Shown: one piece after another, positions 12,385-28,574 of the stretch
Layout of the letters: each line of letters begins with the position of its first letter
Position numbering within the stretch: the stretch's first letter is position 1
NCBI GenBank assembly: GCA_903813345.2
Contig: CAIIXF020000005.1
Span: 3,852,356 to 3,916,355, forward strand
Direction of reading: 5' to 3'
DNA from: Owenia fusiformis
Lineage: Eukaryota; Annelida; Polychaeta; Sabellida; Oweniidae
Length of the DNA: 64,000 nucleotides
Made by a program: the position numbers and the translations under genes
Notes under the pieces: generated by a model
Told to the model about the DNA's origin: nothing
The model's input: only the letters and a program-made list of their open reading frames with translations
Databases searched by the model: none

Positions 12385-12505
12385 CTGTTATGCTGCCTCC
12401 AGGACACGCCTTGTGCTCTTTTATCTTACTGGCTGCTGTTTCAACGATGTTAATTGTGTCCTTCTCTTCAATTCCGATGTTATAACATGGCGCCATCTCA
12501 GCAAG
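12385..12505 (-). CDS. Candidate internal exon of an unidentified minus-strand gene
   Basis: On the minus strand an acceptor (TTGTTTTAG) is followed by 121 bases open in one frame. They begin LAEMAPCYNIGIEEKD and end CPGGSIT, then a donor ACAG|GTGAAT. Composition and codon use look protein-like. I could not name the family. If the donor is not used, the frame runs about 17 codons further to a stop. A second consensus donor (TTTG|GTAAGT) at 12886/12885 suggests another exon just upstream, but its frame does not join this one simply. A chance open stretch remains possible. Confidence 0.35.
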
Positions 12506-12742
12506 CTAAAACAAATGGTGAATGACATAAACTGAGATTTAAGTTAATGGACTTCTTAATTGACATTATTTTATGATGTTGGAGTGATAATGAGACACTG
12601 AACCCGGGGCCTATAGTCCAAGAAAAAGCCTTTCATTCCGTAGTGCAGACACCAGAGATTTGATTGAATTCCCCCGGGTGTATTCCCGGATGGAAAGAGG
12701 AAAGAGCAGCGTGTGGGTCTTGAAGAATCATCGATTCCAATT

Positions 12743-12780
12743 GCACATCCTTGGTCCAAGGGTATTTCACTTCTTTCCAT
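12743..12780. repeat. Dispersed repeat shared with 42794-43126
   Basis: The 38 bases from GCACATCCTTGGTCCAAGGG to TTCTTTCCAT occur again at 42794-42813 plus 43107-43126, where they are split by a 290-bp MITE. This copy shows the uninterrupted version of that site. The open frame that runs through it on the minus strand (12571-12888) is therefore probably repeat sequence. Confidence 0.6.
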
Positions 12781-13199
12781 GAATTTAGTAATAAATGAAG
12801 TCCTTTCAATGAATGATGGCTCTTGCATTAAGTCGTCCAAAAACAAATAAAAAACTTGGTCCTCATTCTCTTTGCCAGTACTTACCAAATGAGCGAGTGA
12901 TTTCAGGATTGATTTCCTGAACCATCTTGCATTTCACCTTTAATGCAAAGAATAATAACACTGACAACATGTATTGGAAATTATTCATCATTTGGCTATA
13001 CAACTATGTCTTACTCAAATATAAAAATGCAACGTTTTAGACTCTAATATTATGTAGCAGAATCTCATCTCATTTATATATTACATTATATTCATGTATT
13101 TCTTCAAAATAATGTTCTGCACATTTGGTTATCATTGTAACAGTAATGGAAGCAAATAATATAATTACTATTACATTATGATACAGATATAATATTATG

Positions 13200-13500
13200 A
13201 AATGCAATTATAACATAATATAATACAATACAATACAATTACGAAACAATTACAATGCTAATTTTGCTCATGTATACATGTATAATTCATGATATTGTAA
13301 TTGTTCAATTAGCATAAGGTATAGTGTACGATTGTTTTAATTGTCCAACTATTTTTCAGTATTGGAGGCTAAATAAATAAATAAATATTCAAAACAATAT
13401 TTAAAATACAATACAATTACAATACAACACAATACAATACAATGCAATACAATGCAATGCAATACAATACATTACAATACAATGCAATGCAATGCAATAT
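13200..13500. repeat. ATACA/ATGCA-type microsatellite cluster
   Basis: Degenerate runs of AATAC and AATGC pentamers occur around 13215-13250 and again at about 13380-13500, separated by AT-rich unique sequence. It is simple-sequence DNA with no other content. Confidence 0.8.
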
Positions 13501-15812
13501 CTATTGTAGTGTTTCGTTGGATAAATAGCATAACTATTATAATGATCAAATTACCATAATATGATGTGTACTACACTACCGTAGAAGTCAAAAAAACATT
13601 TCTAAATTTCCTCTCCGTGTATTCTTGCGGGATACATTTACATTAAATCGCGCCTATAAATAACCCATATTTAAGAGTTGTTATTCTCCAATATAAATCA
13701 CGAAGATGAATCTCTCTCCACATAAGTTAAACAGATTAATTCAGCAAATTATTTCTTGTATAGCAATCGCGATAATTTGATTCGTTAATAATAGTATTGC
13801 AGTAACATAAATTCCGTTCATCGCGTTTTAATTTTCAAGGAAATGTAAAGAAAACAATCTAAATCTATTGGCAGATAATTTTATTATACGAACAATAAAG
13901 ATCCGCCAATAATTACGAAACGATACAGAACATAGGAAGCATTTCGACTTAAAAGATTATAATTATGAAGAATTAATACTTCGCATGATATGATCACTTT
14001 CTGGCGAAATAGACAAAATGAGAGATAATGGGCTCAAAATTAGAGGTTGGCAAAATTATATTGTCGAGTTATTCCGATTGATTGTTTTAAGCGCATTTAT
14101 TCATCTTCCATATTTCCGCTAAAGTTGTTTTAAATTACTAAAGGTTTGACAATTTCATTTCAAGTGTCGTCTTATGGTAGAAAGAATCGATATATATTCA
14201 ATTGTAATGCGGCAACTTAAGCTTTTAAATCACTTTTTAAATGCTATAAACTGAAGCTCTTTTTAACGAATCGATGTTTAATAGCAGTAATTTCATTGAC
14301 TCTTTCCGATAGTTTGCCGGTATTCAATAGATTATTCCTTTCATTTTGACTGGCATTGTTGTTGATTGCACTAGAAAATTGAGCAGAAAAATAGCGAAGT
14401 CCCCCTACAATTATCTGGATTATCGGATCTATTCATAACTCTCTTGAAGCACTTATTCATTTCCAATAACTATCTTGATGTTGTTTTTCCTACTAACTGT
14501 CTTCTTAGTGAAACGGAACTTAGGAACAAATAGCAACAATGGGATAAGTCCGCTCTACAAGCGATCTAAATCAAAACGGAAAGCACATGCGGCAAATCTA
14601 AAAAAATTAATATTGCGATCGGCACCCCAGCTCTACATCTGTCATACAAGAATAGAAGTGATGAAGCTATGTGTCGGTAGAGTTCCCATGGAAAGATGCC
14701 ATCGAGTCCCCATGGAACACTTGCAGATAATTGTTTTATTTCTAAAGTTTCTGCTTGGAAACCCCTTGTGGATTTACTTAACGCCATTATCAGTATAGAC
14801 CCCATACACATTAAATGCCACATTATATTCCAGATTATATTAGACAGGTGTTCGCATAATAACACAGATAAGTTCAGCTTTCACTTGACTCAGGACTATT
14901 ACTGCTTCATAGTGAAATGAGAAACTTTTAATTCGACCACAGTATTATTTAACAAAAAGTCGAAATTGAGAAGTTCAAAATATCTAATCAATGTAACGTG
15001 CATTTGACTTATCCATCCTTACTACAAGGGTATTTTACGAGTAAATATTAAAGCATAAATGAAGTCCTTTGAAAAAGGATGAATTTATCCTCCACCCTAT
15101 TTTTCTTAATTCAAAAGACTCGGATATGATTTTGAGGAAAAAATCTGCGCTGAACGCCGTGATGGATAATTACTAATTTGGACTGGGGTCGTTTGAACAC
15201 TTAAAATATGATTTCGGCCATTGGTTTAGCTTAGGAAGAATTAGAAAATGTCCCCAAGTCTGAAAGCCCTATAGATATACATTTCAGTAAAGATTTCATA
15301 ATGATTCATAAAATTCTGGAACACTCTTTATAAGAAACTGCTTGGCTTTCTCCAAAACTCAATTAAAAATGATTCAAATTAAAACCACACCACGGGACTT
15401 GTTCCCCAATCATCACTAGCACTGGAATCACAAAATTGAAATGTTGCATACAGACATGATTTCCGAGCAAATCGGTACTTTATTATGGATTTCTTTAATT
15501 GAATAAGAAGTATTTAGTTGAAGATACAGAAATGGCTGCTTATCAATCAATTAGGGGTTTGCTATCTTCTGCAACTGTGGGTAGATGACAGGTTCTCTGC
15601 CACTAATCAGCCCGCCTGGCTGCACCGTGCCGCAATCTTTCAATCCGTACACTTGCCCGAAACAGGCCATAATACGAAACAGGTTAAACTTGTTTAAGTT
15701 ATCAATTATACCCAAAGCGAATTAGTGTCGCCCTATGAAATTAATAGCCACCTAATATCAATTAAATTGAGGCATCAGCGAATACCTTCAACGCAAGATT
15801 GGGTTACTGGAT

Positions 15813-15822
15813 GCGCATGCGC
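15813..15822. promoter_or_regulatory. NRF1-type palindrome GCGCATGCGC
   Basis: GCGCATGCGC, the core of the NRF1 consensus, stands out in AT-rich surroundings about 570 bp upstream of the homeobox start codon. The position fits a core promoter or CpG-type promoter element. Confidence 0.4.
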
Positions 15823-16221
15823 CAACGTGAAGTGTTAATCAGACCCTGCTTCTAGACTCAGCCTGCTCTCATCACATTCGTTAGCTGGTGAATTGATGTG
15901 AGACGAGAAACAACCAAACTTAGACTACTGTCTACTTTGATAATTTGCTATTAACAAGCGGAAAGAAGAGTCACTTTTAAAGAGTTAGCTTTTTAGACGA
16001 TAAGATCGCCTGACATTCAACGCTTCTAAGATTGCTAAATAGTTTTTAAACTTTAAAGTAAATACAAGAGACATTGTTCAACTTTACTCAGAAGAAAATA
16101 GTGGAAGAAAAAGAGTCAAACTGTGTAATCGTTTAACTTGTCAAAGACCGCAGAGTGACGATATTGATATCCTAAGACCAGCGCATCTGGATGCCGTATG
16201 ACAAGATCAACCGAAGCTCAC

Positions 16222-16228
16222 ATATAAA
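16222..16228 (+). promoter_or_regulatory. TATA-like box upstream of the homeobox gene
   Basis: ATATAAA lies about 170 bp before the ATG at 16395. It would place transcription start near 16250 and give a 5' UTR of about 145 bases. AT-rich DNA makes this weak evidence. Confidence 0.25.
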
Positions 16229-16394
16229 GCTAGTAAATGCTGATAGTACACGAAGCTGCAATGCACTGGAATGACGTCTAGGGGAGCCCAGTCGTTTTGA
16301 GAATCCATTAATTTTAAAGTGATTTAATATTTAAAGAAGTAACGTAGTTTATTGAAGAAGTATCTCGTAAGACATTAGAGAGGTGTATTATAAA

Positions 16395-20857
<4,463 letters not shown>

Positions 20858-21454
20858 AAATCAGATACCCATTATGTATTATTTATTGTTAACAGTTTCA
20901 AGCATTCAATGCATGTTTTCCCAAAACTACACTCATTGCGGAAAGTCCATGACACACTAAGATATCAGAAATATTATTATATTAAATCATAAATGAGTCA
21001 ATAATTATGGTATTATTCAGGGGCCATGGTATTTGCATCCTGAAATTCATGCAAACCTATATTTCTATGTACATCTAGTCTTCAGTATCATATCTCAACT
21101 CAAAATTTAGAACGACAATGATATAATGCCAATCATATAAAATCACCGTTAACTTTATTTGCTCCATAGTTTTGCATGAAACTATGGAGCGAACCTACCA
21201 TTGCTTCAATTATTTTCATTTTTTGCCGTTTATTGATACGATATATTGCCTGATGCCATGGGTGATAAAAACATGAGTATTTAGGTGCAAGACTTTTATA
21301 TGAAGACATTGACCAATATTTTAGTCTTAAGACAATGGTCAAAATGGTCAAGACTTGGTGTAAATACAATTTTAAATGCAATATGTATTTATTTTTAAAC
21401 CAACATAATTTGGGTATCGTCCTATAGTCTGTAAATACTTATACAAATTATTGA

Positions 21455-21460
21455 AATAAA
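21455..21460 (+). promoter_or_regulatory. Candidate poly(A) signal of the NK1 gene
   Basis: AATAAA about 600 bases after the stop codon at 20855-20857, within AT-rich 3' sequence. Confidence 0.4.
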
Positions 21461-23190
21461 TATTTATAATTATAAACATAATTTCATTTTTATACCTTCG
21501 TCTTTTCGGTCCAATGAACTATAGTTTATTTGGATTTCTAATATCCTGAAAATAGCGATGGATCATTAGTTTGGCAAAATTTGTAGTATAACATCAACGA
21601 GCCAAGACCCTATATAGGGGTATGACATAATGTACTCCTCAATAATACTGAAAAAGAAAATCAGAGTGGGGAACAAATCGTTGAATCAGTCCAAGGATGC
21701 CAGTAATTATTTCAATTACCAAACGCCAGATTCGCCAGCTTTGAAATTAATTTCTCAGGTTGTAGGAATAAAGAACACATTATCTAAATGAACCGGCGAC
21801 CGATCGTCAAAAATATTAATCAAATTTCTTCAAAAATGTATATCATAATTGTTCGTTTCATAAAACCAATTATAGTATACGAAGTTCAATTCTTCCGAAT
21901 TGTGCAGAGATTGACTTTTCCATCGCCAAAATCGTCCTTTGTATCAAGATATTATAAAGACAAGAAGTTTATTGATTTATTCGGTTAAATGCTTACTATA
22001 CCTGTTATCAGTTGATCAAGTGACAGACCTTAAATTAACATTTTCTATTCCCCTTTGTCATCACTCAATGTTCGATATAGTCCTACCTGTCGGCCATCAT
22101 TAAGGGATTTGGCATTCAATTAAAATGGAAATGTAGGATTATGATGGCCTATGATTATGTCTGAAGCGATTACCGAGTATATTATATTAGGTACAGGGCA
22201 CATATGTTATGCTCAAGGAATCTCTAGAAAATTTAGCGTTCCTTGATTTAAGGTTGATTTTGCTCAACGCCTCTAGAGGGTCTTGTATCGCTGCACGTTA
22301 TGTATTACTTTAATTTACTTCAAATTAAGAACAGCGATCCAAATTAATATGAACAAATATGACTCCCTCAAAATCAGAATTCAATCACCGATCTCGCTGG
22401 GAAACGCTCAACTAATTATGGACCGTTAATCTAAAGTAATTTATAACAAAATTATAGTATTAAGACATAATTGATATCGCATCATATTAGCAATATATTT
22501 TCCCGATTGAGCTGAGTGTGTGGTAGCGAGCTCATCCTGACAACTTAAAATCGTCAGATCATTAAAATAGTTTTCCCATTCACAGAATGTTAGAAAAGCA
22601 TAAATGTTAAATTGATTTACATGAACTTCGGAAAAGTACCACACTTTAAGGTTACCGTTTTGCAGTAAACTAACTTGAACCAAATGCAGTATACTATTGT
22701 ATACAATTATATTTGATAAAATATCGAGAGCATAATAACTGAGAACAGAATCATTTTAATGAATATCAAACAAAAACATCGAATAGAGGAGTTTCCATAT
22801 AGCTTTGAAATCTCGCTTAATCTCGTTCTTATGAGATTTTAAGAGATCTGTACGTTTAATCTCTTACAGCAAACATTTCTTTCTTTTTTTAAAAACATAT
22901 TTGAATTCAGTGAAAAGGTTTCCGCAATAATAACTTTGATTTATGCAGTTATGTCATTTAAATCATTTTCCATGACGTTTTAAAAATTTGGGCCAAATCT
23001 CCATTGATGCAATGCTAAGATTCTTTAAAACCATTGGTTTATTCGTTTGACAACCAAATAATCATAATTAATCACAACAGGTACATTGGCAGGGTCATCC
23101 CATAGTATGCCACATGAGTTTCAAAAGTTTCAACCAATTCTTTATCATAAATCATTAAATTAAGTGACTATTGCAAGTTTATAACATGGA

Positions 23191-23280
23191 CGGCTATGGC
23201 AGTCTGGCCCAAGCAAAATGAAGAATGATAAGGGTGACATCTAGTATGTCAGCTTTATTCAGCTACTCAGTGGGTGAGAG
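23191..23280. repeat. Dispersed repeat family, copy 1 (second copy 41141-41215)
   Basis: Both copies contain CTATGGCAGTCTGGCCC, then CAAAA, TGACATCT and TTCAGCTA words in the same order, with different indels. Length is about 75-90 bases. Class unknown. Confidence 0.5.
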
Positions 23281-23827
23281 CCTAGTACATTACATGAGTA
23301 TGAAGCTTTCTTAGCAAAATCAAACTATCGAACAGGTTGATTATTGAATCCAAAGGAGAATTGAAAACAGAACCCACAAAAGATCGTGCCTTGTAAAATA
23401 AACCAAATTTGTAATCTGAATCTTAACTATCTCGATAATCATTTTCACGAACTATATTCTGTCACAAAAACCAGAACACAAGAAGAACAAAACACATCTA
23501 GGGACTGGTAAACGATTAGATGTTGCTAATGCTAAGTTCAAAATGGTTTTGCAATTAGGCTCAACTTTTAGCGTACTGTTTGGATAAATGTGCAATTCAT
23601 TGTCAGAGGTGTAGTATCGCTTTGAAGCCAAGGAAACCAGCTGTATCTGTAACAGTGACGACAACCTACATCATTAGCCTACAACTGGGATTGATAATCC
23701 TCGTTAAAGCAACTACCATCATCTTTATTCTCAAAATCTTCATTCCAAACATGCAAACACAAATTCGATTCGTCTTTATTTGTTGTCGGATAGGCACACG
23801 CATTTTAATTTATTGCTATGCACATAT

Positions 23828-23910
23828 TACCCTTTGCATTCGTTCTACTTCACTTCTTAAAAGAGAGCTTCGTCTTCGGTAGTTTATAACTAGACTCTGC
23901 CCACAGGGTA
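23828..23910. mobile_element. Short MITE copy, internally deleted relative of 43640-44011
   Basis: It starts TACCCTTTGCATTCG and ends CAGGGTA, matching both ends of the 372-bp element at 43640-44011, including the block TTAAAAGAGAGCTTCGTCTTC and the end block AACTAGACTCTGC. The 300-bp interior is missing. Flanks TGCACATAT and TGTACATGT agree at 7 of 9 positions, as expected of an older 9-bp target duplication. Confidence 0.7.
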
Positions 23911-26900
23911 TGTACATGTTGTTATTGGGTATTGTTTTATTGGGTTTTCTTAGTATTGCCCCTTGTGTTTTCTGAATCGGTATTGTGTTCCGCAATATCT
24001 TTAGGATATACAAGTATTAAAAAAAACGTTATGGGATCAACAGTCTATATTATCCCTTGGAGTCCCTCGAAGAAGGAATCTGATATATCAAAATGATTCA
24101 AATATGTCATCAAAAAGATATGCTATAAAACGCACAAGACACATTTAAATAAAATGTGGAAGCGCAAAGTACAAGGCAACAGTAATCATCTCTCTATAAA
24201 CCACATAACGATAACAGGTCCATCGAATCACAAACAACCTCATCAAACGAGCAAGAAGTCACAGTTGAAGAACAACAAAGTAGCACAGCATATGTACATA
24301 CATTAACAGGTGAACCTGTTTCCTGAAATCATATACATCTTCAAACTTTAAAATTGCAAAAGGATGTCATGAATACTAATAATTTTGGGTGGAGGAACCC
24401 CGGATCTTCTCACGCCACACAGGTCTCCAGAAGTCCAATAATATCTTGATATACTAATTAAAACATAGTCTGCATAATTCAATTTCTAGGCTATCCCTTC
24501 ATGTTTTCATCTCGACTAATTAACTTATTACCCCAGATAACGCCGCATCTTCATCAAAGCTCATCGTCATAACATAATATTATGAAGATTTGATAACTCT
24601 AAGAGGATAATTGAAGAATAACTTACACGGATATTATTTTTAATTTCGCTGTGGAGTAATACACGTAGAATAATGGCTCGATATAATTAAAGGGCCACTC
24701 AATTATTTTAGCAATTAAACGCCAGTTGATTGCTCACTGGCTTGTGCAGCGTTTGTGGTTAAACGCCATCTAGAGTTGAAGGTGAACGTTTATGAATAAC
24801 AAATATTGGAAATGGTTGGAGGAAAATTACTCAGAGTATCCAAATGGGGAAGACCAAAGAGTACACAAATATGGTCAGGAAAAATCATTAAAATAATTAA
24901 GAGTGCAATTGCAATCGGTCATAACAAACCCCAAACATCCCAAACAATGGTCTAATACAAAGGAACAATTTGCCCAATGACCCCCTTCCCCCCCAAGAAA
25001 TTAATTACCATCACAATCCAATCACATCCAATTCACAGAACCATATGGGACATGTCATTGAAATCATTGCAACACATGTTGAAAAACAAATTAATGAAAA
25101 TGAATATCAATAGCTGTGAATACCGCTTTGATGAAGAATTGGGCTTGTGCAACGATAAATGTAAATCAAAAACATCAAATTGAAAATGTTAGCTTATACA
25201 TTTTTTGCTTCGACTTAAAAACGAATAAAACTGACAACAAAAAGGCAACCCATCAAAGGTTTAAACCACATAGAATTTTAAAAACGAATAATGCCTCCAG
25301 ACATACACATCCAAGAAGTTTTGAATTACACAATATCTTCAAAGATAGGAGATCATCATTTTACACCGTCAATGAGTAAGACAATGGTCCTAAAACCTAT
25401 CTGCGATATCAGCCTTATAAACCTACAGTAAAGTCCTACATGAGGGGCAAACAGTGTACCGAGGCTGCATGATATGAAAAATAAGGATATAACAAAGGAA
25501 AATGCGATAAAAGCCGATGATATCAATGTCATCATATGAAATCATATAAAAGTAAAATCAGCTCGGACAAAGTATATTACAGAAAAGCGAATAGTCGGAT
25601 AGTGACATCTATTTATGAACTTATGTGGTATTTTTCAAGCATGGTCTATTATCACCTGTGAATATAAGCTGTGAATCCTTCTTCACATTATCCAGATCTA
25701 TCGCTGACATCTATCGTACGCCGTAGACATTTTTGTAACAATTAACACGATATTTAGAATGAAATGATTGTTCCAAAATGAAATACATTAACAAGGCATT
25801 AAGATGTAAAATACCACCACCTGCCATTTGTTACAGACGCCAAACTCCGAACCCCAACAGCCACTACAAAAAAAGTTGAACACGCTAGGATGAAGAATTC
25901 TAAGTGAAGCCATTTTCTTTAAAATTCTCCAATATCGCGGTTGTTTGAGCATTTATTTGTGGTTATTTACCATCGTACCTTTATTAATTTGCATTGCGAA
26001 ACATTTGGAATCCAGATTCAACTTAGTTTAGCTGAAATCGGAGGTTTATCGAAAACGAAAGAATTTCCTTCATCACAGGACACTGTAACAATATGTCACC
26101 ACATGGTGTGGTGGTGACATAAAAATCAGGAAATCATTGGGAAAATAGAATTGTAAAGTAAATTGTAAAAATGGCCAAACTAAAACTTATTAAAAAGAAG
26201 CTTTCGAAATGTTACATGAATCATTGGGAATATATTATCTGATTACTATAAAATATAATTGTATCACTATGATGACATGGATGATATCTATAAGTGCGAG
26301 TGTGATAAATATGTAAGTACAAGTGTGAAAGATGAAAGACTTCTTAATTATCACATCTTCGACTTCCAAGTTGTCATTACACAAGTTGGGGCAACCGAAA
26401 CTTTGTGAATCAAGATGAAGTTGTCATAAAAACAGCTAAAAGTAGCACAGCCAGTCCGGAGCCAGTCATAAGGAAAATAAAAATTCTCACTCCAAACATA
26501 TATGTTAGGAAATAGACTGTGGTAATATAGATGTCATTATTAGTGATGTTGCATAGCTCATCAGTGAGCAGCTGGATAAAACTCACAAATACTTCAAAAG
26601 TTAGTTCAACATTAAAGTGGATCGTTGTCGATTATTTATGATCCTAAAATACACCAAAAGTGAAAATCAGAATAACCCGAGAAAGAAAATAAGAAAAAAG
26701 AAACAAAAAGAATTAAGGACAGGAAAACAAATGGAAAATCATGGCTACCCTCTTGCATGAAACAATCCAATACGTAAACTCGCCCCCCCCCCCCGAGTTG
26801 TAAATTGTAATATTCAAATTCAACGTAAATACTGTTTTGAAATAAAATATTATATATATAAAGACCTGTCGGTAAATACTTAAGGCTTGAAAATGATTGG

Positions 26901-27155
26901 TTACATTGCTTTTAGAATATAAAGATGTGTATGCCATCTTAATGAGAATTTTTCAGGTATTTTCAGGAAAGAATGTTACTATCACCATGGACTTTCAAGT
27001 CTGTGGAAAGCCCATGGTATCACAGACCTCTTTTTGGGTTGTATCATTATTAAATATAAAGGTGTATTCATATTTTCCCAATATGAGAACAGGTGTATGC
27101 TAAATAAACAGCATCTTGATTCACAAGGTTTCAGTTGCTCAAACTTCAATGTGTA
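23911..27155. other. Gene-free stretch between the two host genes
   Basis: No supported exon. It includes a dispersed-repeat copy (25786-25890), a C12 tract (26783-26794) and AT-rich unique DNA. Short open frames at 24977-25379 lack splice or family support. Confidence 0.35.
25786..25890. repeat. Dispersed repeat family, copy 1 of 3
   Basis: It has the word order AACAAGGCATT, GCCATTTG, ACAGACGCCAA, CCGAAC, CAAAAAAAGTTG. The same order occurs at 27738-27860. A shorter version is at 31555-31640. A detached GTGGTGGTGACATAA block sits nearby at about 26110, and the same block is adjacent to the second copy. Class unknown; no coding content. Confidence 0.55.
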
Positions 27156-27636
27156 TTATAACCACCTTGAAAGTATAACCACCTTGGAAGTATAACCACC
27201 TTGGAAGTATAACCACCTTGAAAGTATAACCACCTTGGAAGTATAACCACTTTGAAAGTATAACCACCTTGGAAGTATAACCACTTTGGAAGTATAACCA
27301 CCTTGGAAGTATAACCACCTTGGAAGTATAACCACCTTGGAAGTATAACCACCTTGAAAGTATAACCACCTTGGAAGTATAACCACCTTGGAAGTATAAC
27401 CACCTTGAAAGTATAACCACCTTGGAAGTATAACCACCTTGGAAGTATAACCACCTTGGAAGTATAACCACCTTGAAAGTATAACCACCTTGGAAGTATA
27501 ACCACCTTGGAAGTATAACCACCTTGAAAGTATAACCACCTTGGAAGTATAACCACCTTGAAAGTATAACCACCTTGGAAGTATAACCACCTTGGAAGTA
27601 TAACCACCTTGGAAGTATAACCACCTTGGAAGTCTA
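27156..27636. repeat. 17-bp minisatellite, about 28 tandem copies
   Basis: The unit is AAGTATAACCACCTTGG with few variants (mostly G/A at the GGAAG junction and CTTTG for CCTTG). Since 17 is not a multiple of three and the minus strand of the unit lacks stops, the array is open in all three minus-strand frames and gives long false proteins. The tight homogeneity suggests recent expansion. Confidence 0.95.
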
Positions 27637-27737
27637 AGATAAAATAACAGTAGGGTCCAAATATCAATTTAATAATTATGCACCAATGGGAAAATATATC
27701 ATCGGATTGGTCAACAAAATAGTGTTTAATAAATTGT

Positions 27738-27860
27738 AACAAGGCATTTACATGCAAAATGTAACCATCCGCCATTTGCAACAGACGCCAACAACCAAAC
27801 ACCGAACGCAATCCACAAAAAAAGTTGGTAACCATAACAACTTGTGGTGGTGACATAATA
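27738..27860. repeat. Dispersed repeat family, copy 2 of 3
   Basis: It matches the copy at 25786-25890 in word order, and continues into CTTGTGGTGGTGACATAAT, which is also found near the other copies. It lies immediately beyond the minisatellite, which may have expanded from the edge of such a copy. Confidence 0.55.
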
Positions 27861-28343
27861 ATGCTAACACTATGTACGTAACACCCTTGCTCAGAAAGGT
27901 TTGAAAGTAGAACATAAATAAACAACATATCAGCATATACAATTATGTAAAAATATGTATTAATACTATAAAATATGACTATATACAAATGTACAATATA
28001 GATATATTTTGGCTATGATCATGAATTAATATGATTCATATTGAAACTTAAAGTGTTGAATACAATGAGTTCAGGTTCTACCAAAATATGTTCATTTCAA
28101 CTAAACTTGTTTATTCTGAATTGTTGTAAGCTCACATGTTTTATAGGATTGACCAACACAAATCTTTCTCAGGCCAATCAAAAAATGCATTGCAAGTCGA
28201 TCACTCAATACATGTATTACATGGGGTGCAAACCTAACTTATTAGTTCACTTTTTATATCTTAATGCCTCTTAAAAACAATAAATTAATGAAAACTGTAA
28301 CTTCAAATATAATTTCAGTAGAAATGCATAATATTTCATGTAC

Positions 28344-28500
28344 TTAAGCCTTGGTCACATTTGCTATATGGCGGCCGTAGCTTCACAAAATCGATATAGA
28401 AAATCTCTTATCCCTCTATTTCATGCTGAATATCTCTCACGAGTTTGGGAAGCTACGGCTGTCGTACTGTTGCCATATATCAAATGTGACTGAAGCATTA
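28344..28500. mobile_element. Palindromic MITE, about 155 bp
   Basis: GGTCACATTTGCTATATGGC at the left is mirrored by GCCATATATCAAATGTGAC at the right. A second paired block is GCCGTAGCTTC/GAAGCTACGGC. The arms flank an unpaired AT-rich centre. It lies just beyond the 3' end of the Tincar-like gene. Confidence 0.65.
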
Positions 28501-28528
28501 GTTCAATTCAATGGGGGAGATAAAATTG

Positions 28529-28534
28529 TTTATT
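28529..28534 (-). promoter_or_regulatory. Candidate poly(A) signal of the Tincar-like gene
   Basis: TTTATT on the + strand is AATAAA on the minus strand, about 40 bases after the stop codon at 28577-28575. This would make a very short 3' UTR. Confidence 0.4.
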
Positions 28535-28574
28535 ACTGCATGACCAGATTTCTATTTTATCAAAAGTTGTTCCA

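Larger units (their letters stand above)
13501..16394. other. Upstream region and putative 5' UTR of the homeobox gene
   Basis: No exon is supported before 16395. The DNA at 13600-14350 and 15500-15950 is unusually free of simple repeats and carries many TAAT-type homeodomain cores. It is the best candidate here for conserved regulatory DNA. Open frames near 14475-14920 on both strands overlap a local inverted repeat around CCATGG words and have no family features. An NRF1-like site and a TATA-like box are listed separately. Confidence 0.35.
20858..23827. other. 3' UTR of the NK1 gene, then gene-free DNA
   Basis: The 3' UTR probably runs from 20858 to just past the AATAAA at 21455-21460 (about 600 bases). 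After that no exon is supported. A short dispersed repeat is listed at 23191-23280. The remaining sequence is AT-rich and unremarkable. Confidence 0.4.

Noticed and set aside
12571-12888. 105-codon minus-strand open frame
   Set aside because: It runs through a dispersed repeat shared with 42.8 kb, lies in a probable intron and begins inside a splice donor (GTAAGT). No family features.
14475-14920. Overlapping open frames on both strands
   Set aside because: Each is an AT-rich chance frame around a local CCATGG inverted repeat, with no motif, splice site or composition in support.
27156-27636. CRISPR-like array
   Set aside because: The units are directly adjacent, with no spacers, and the genome is eukaryotic.
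27146-27988. Long minus-strand open frames with repeating WLYFQGGYT units
   Set aside because: They are translations of the 17-bp minisatellite, which is free of stops in all three minus frames. Three overlapping frames give the same peptide.
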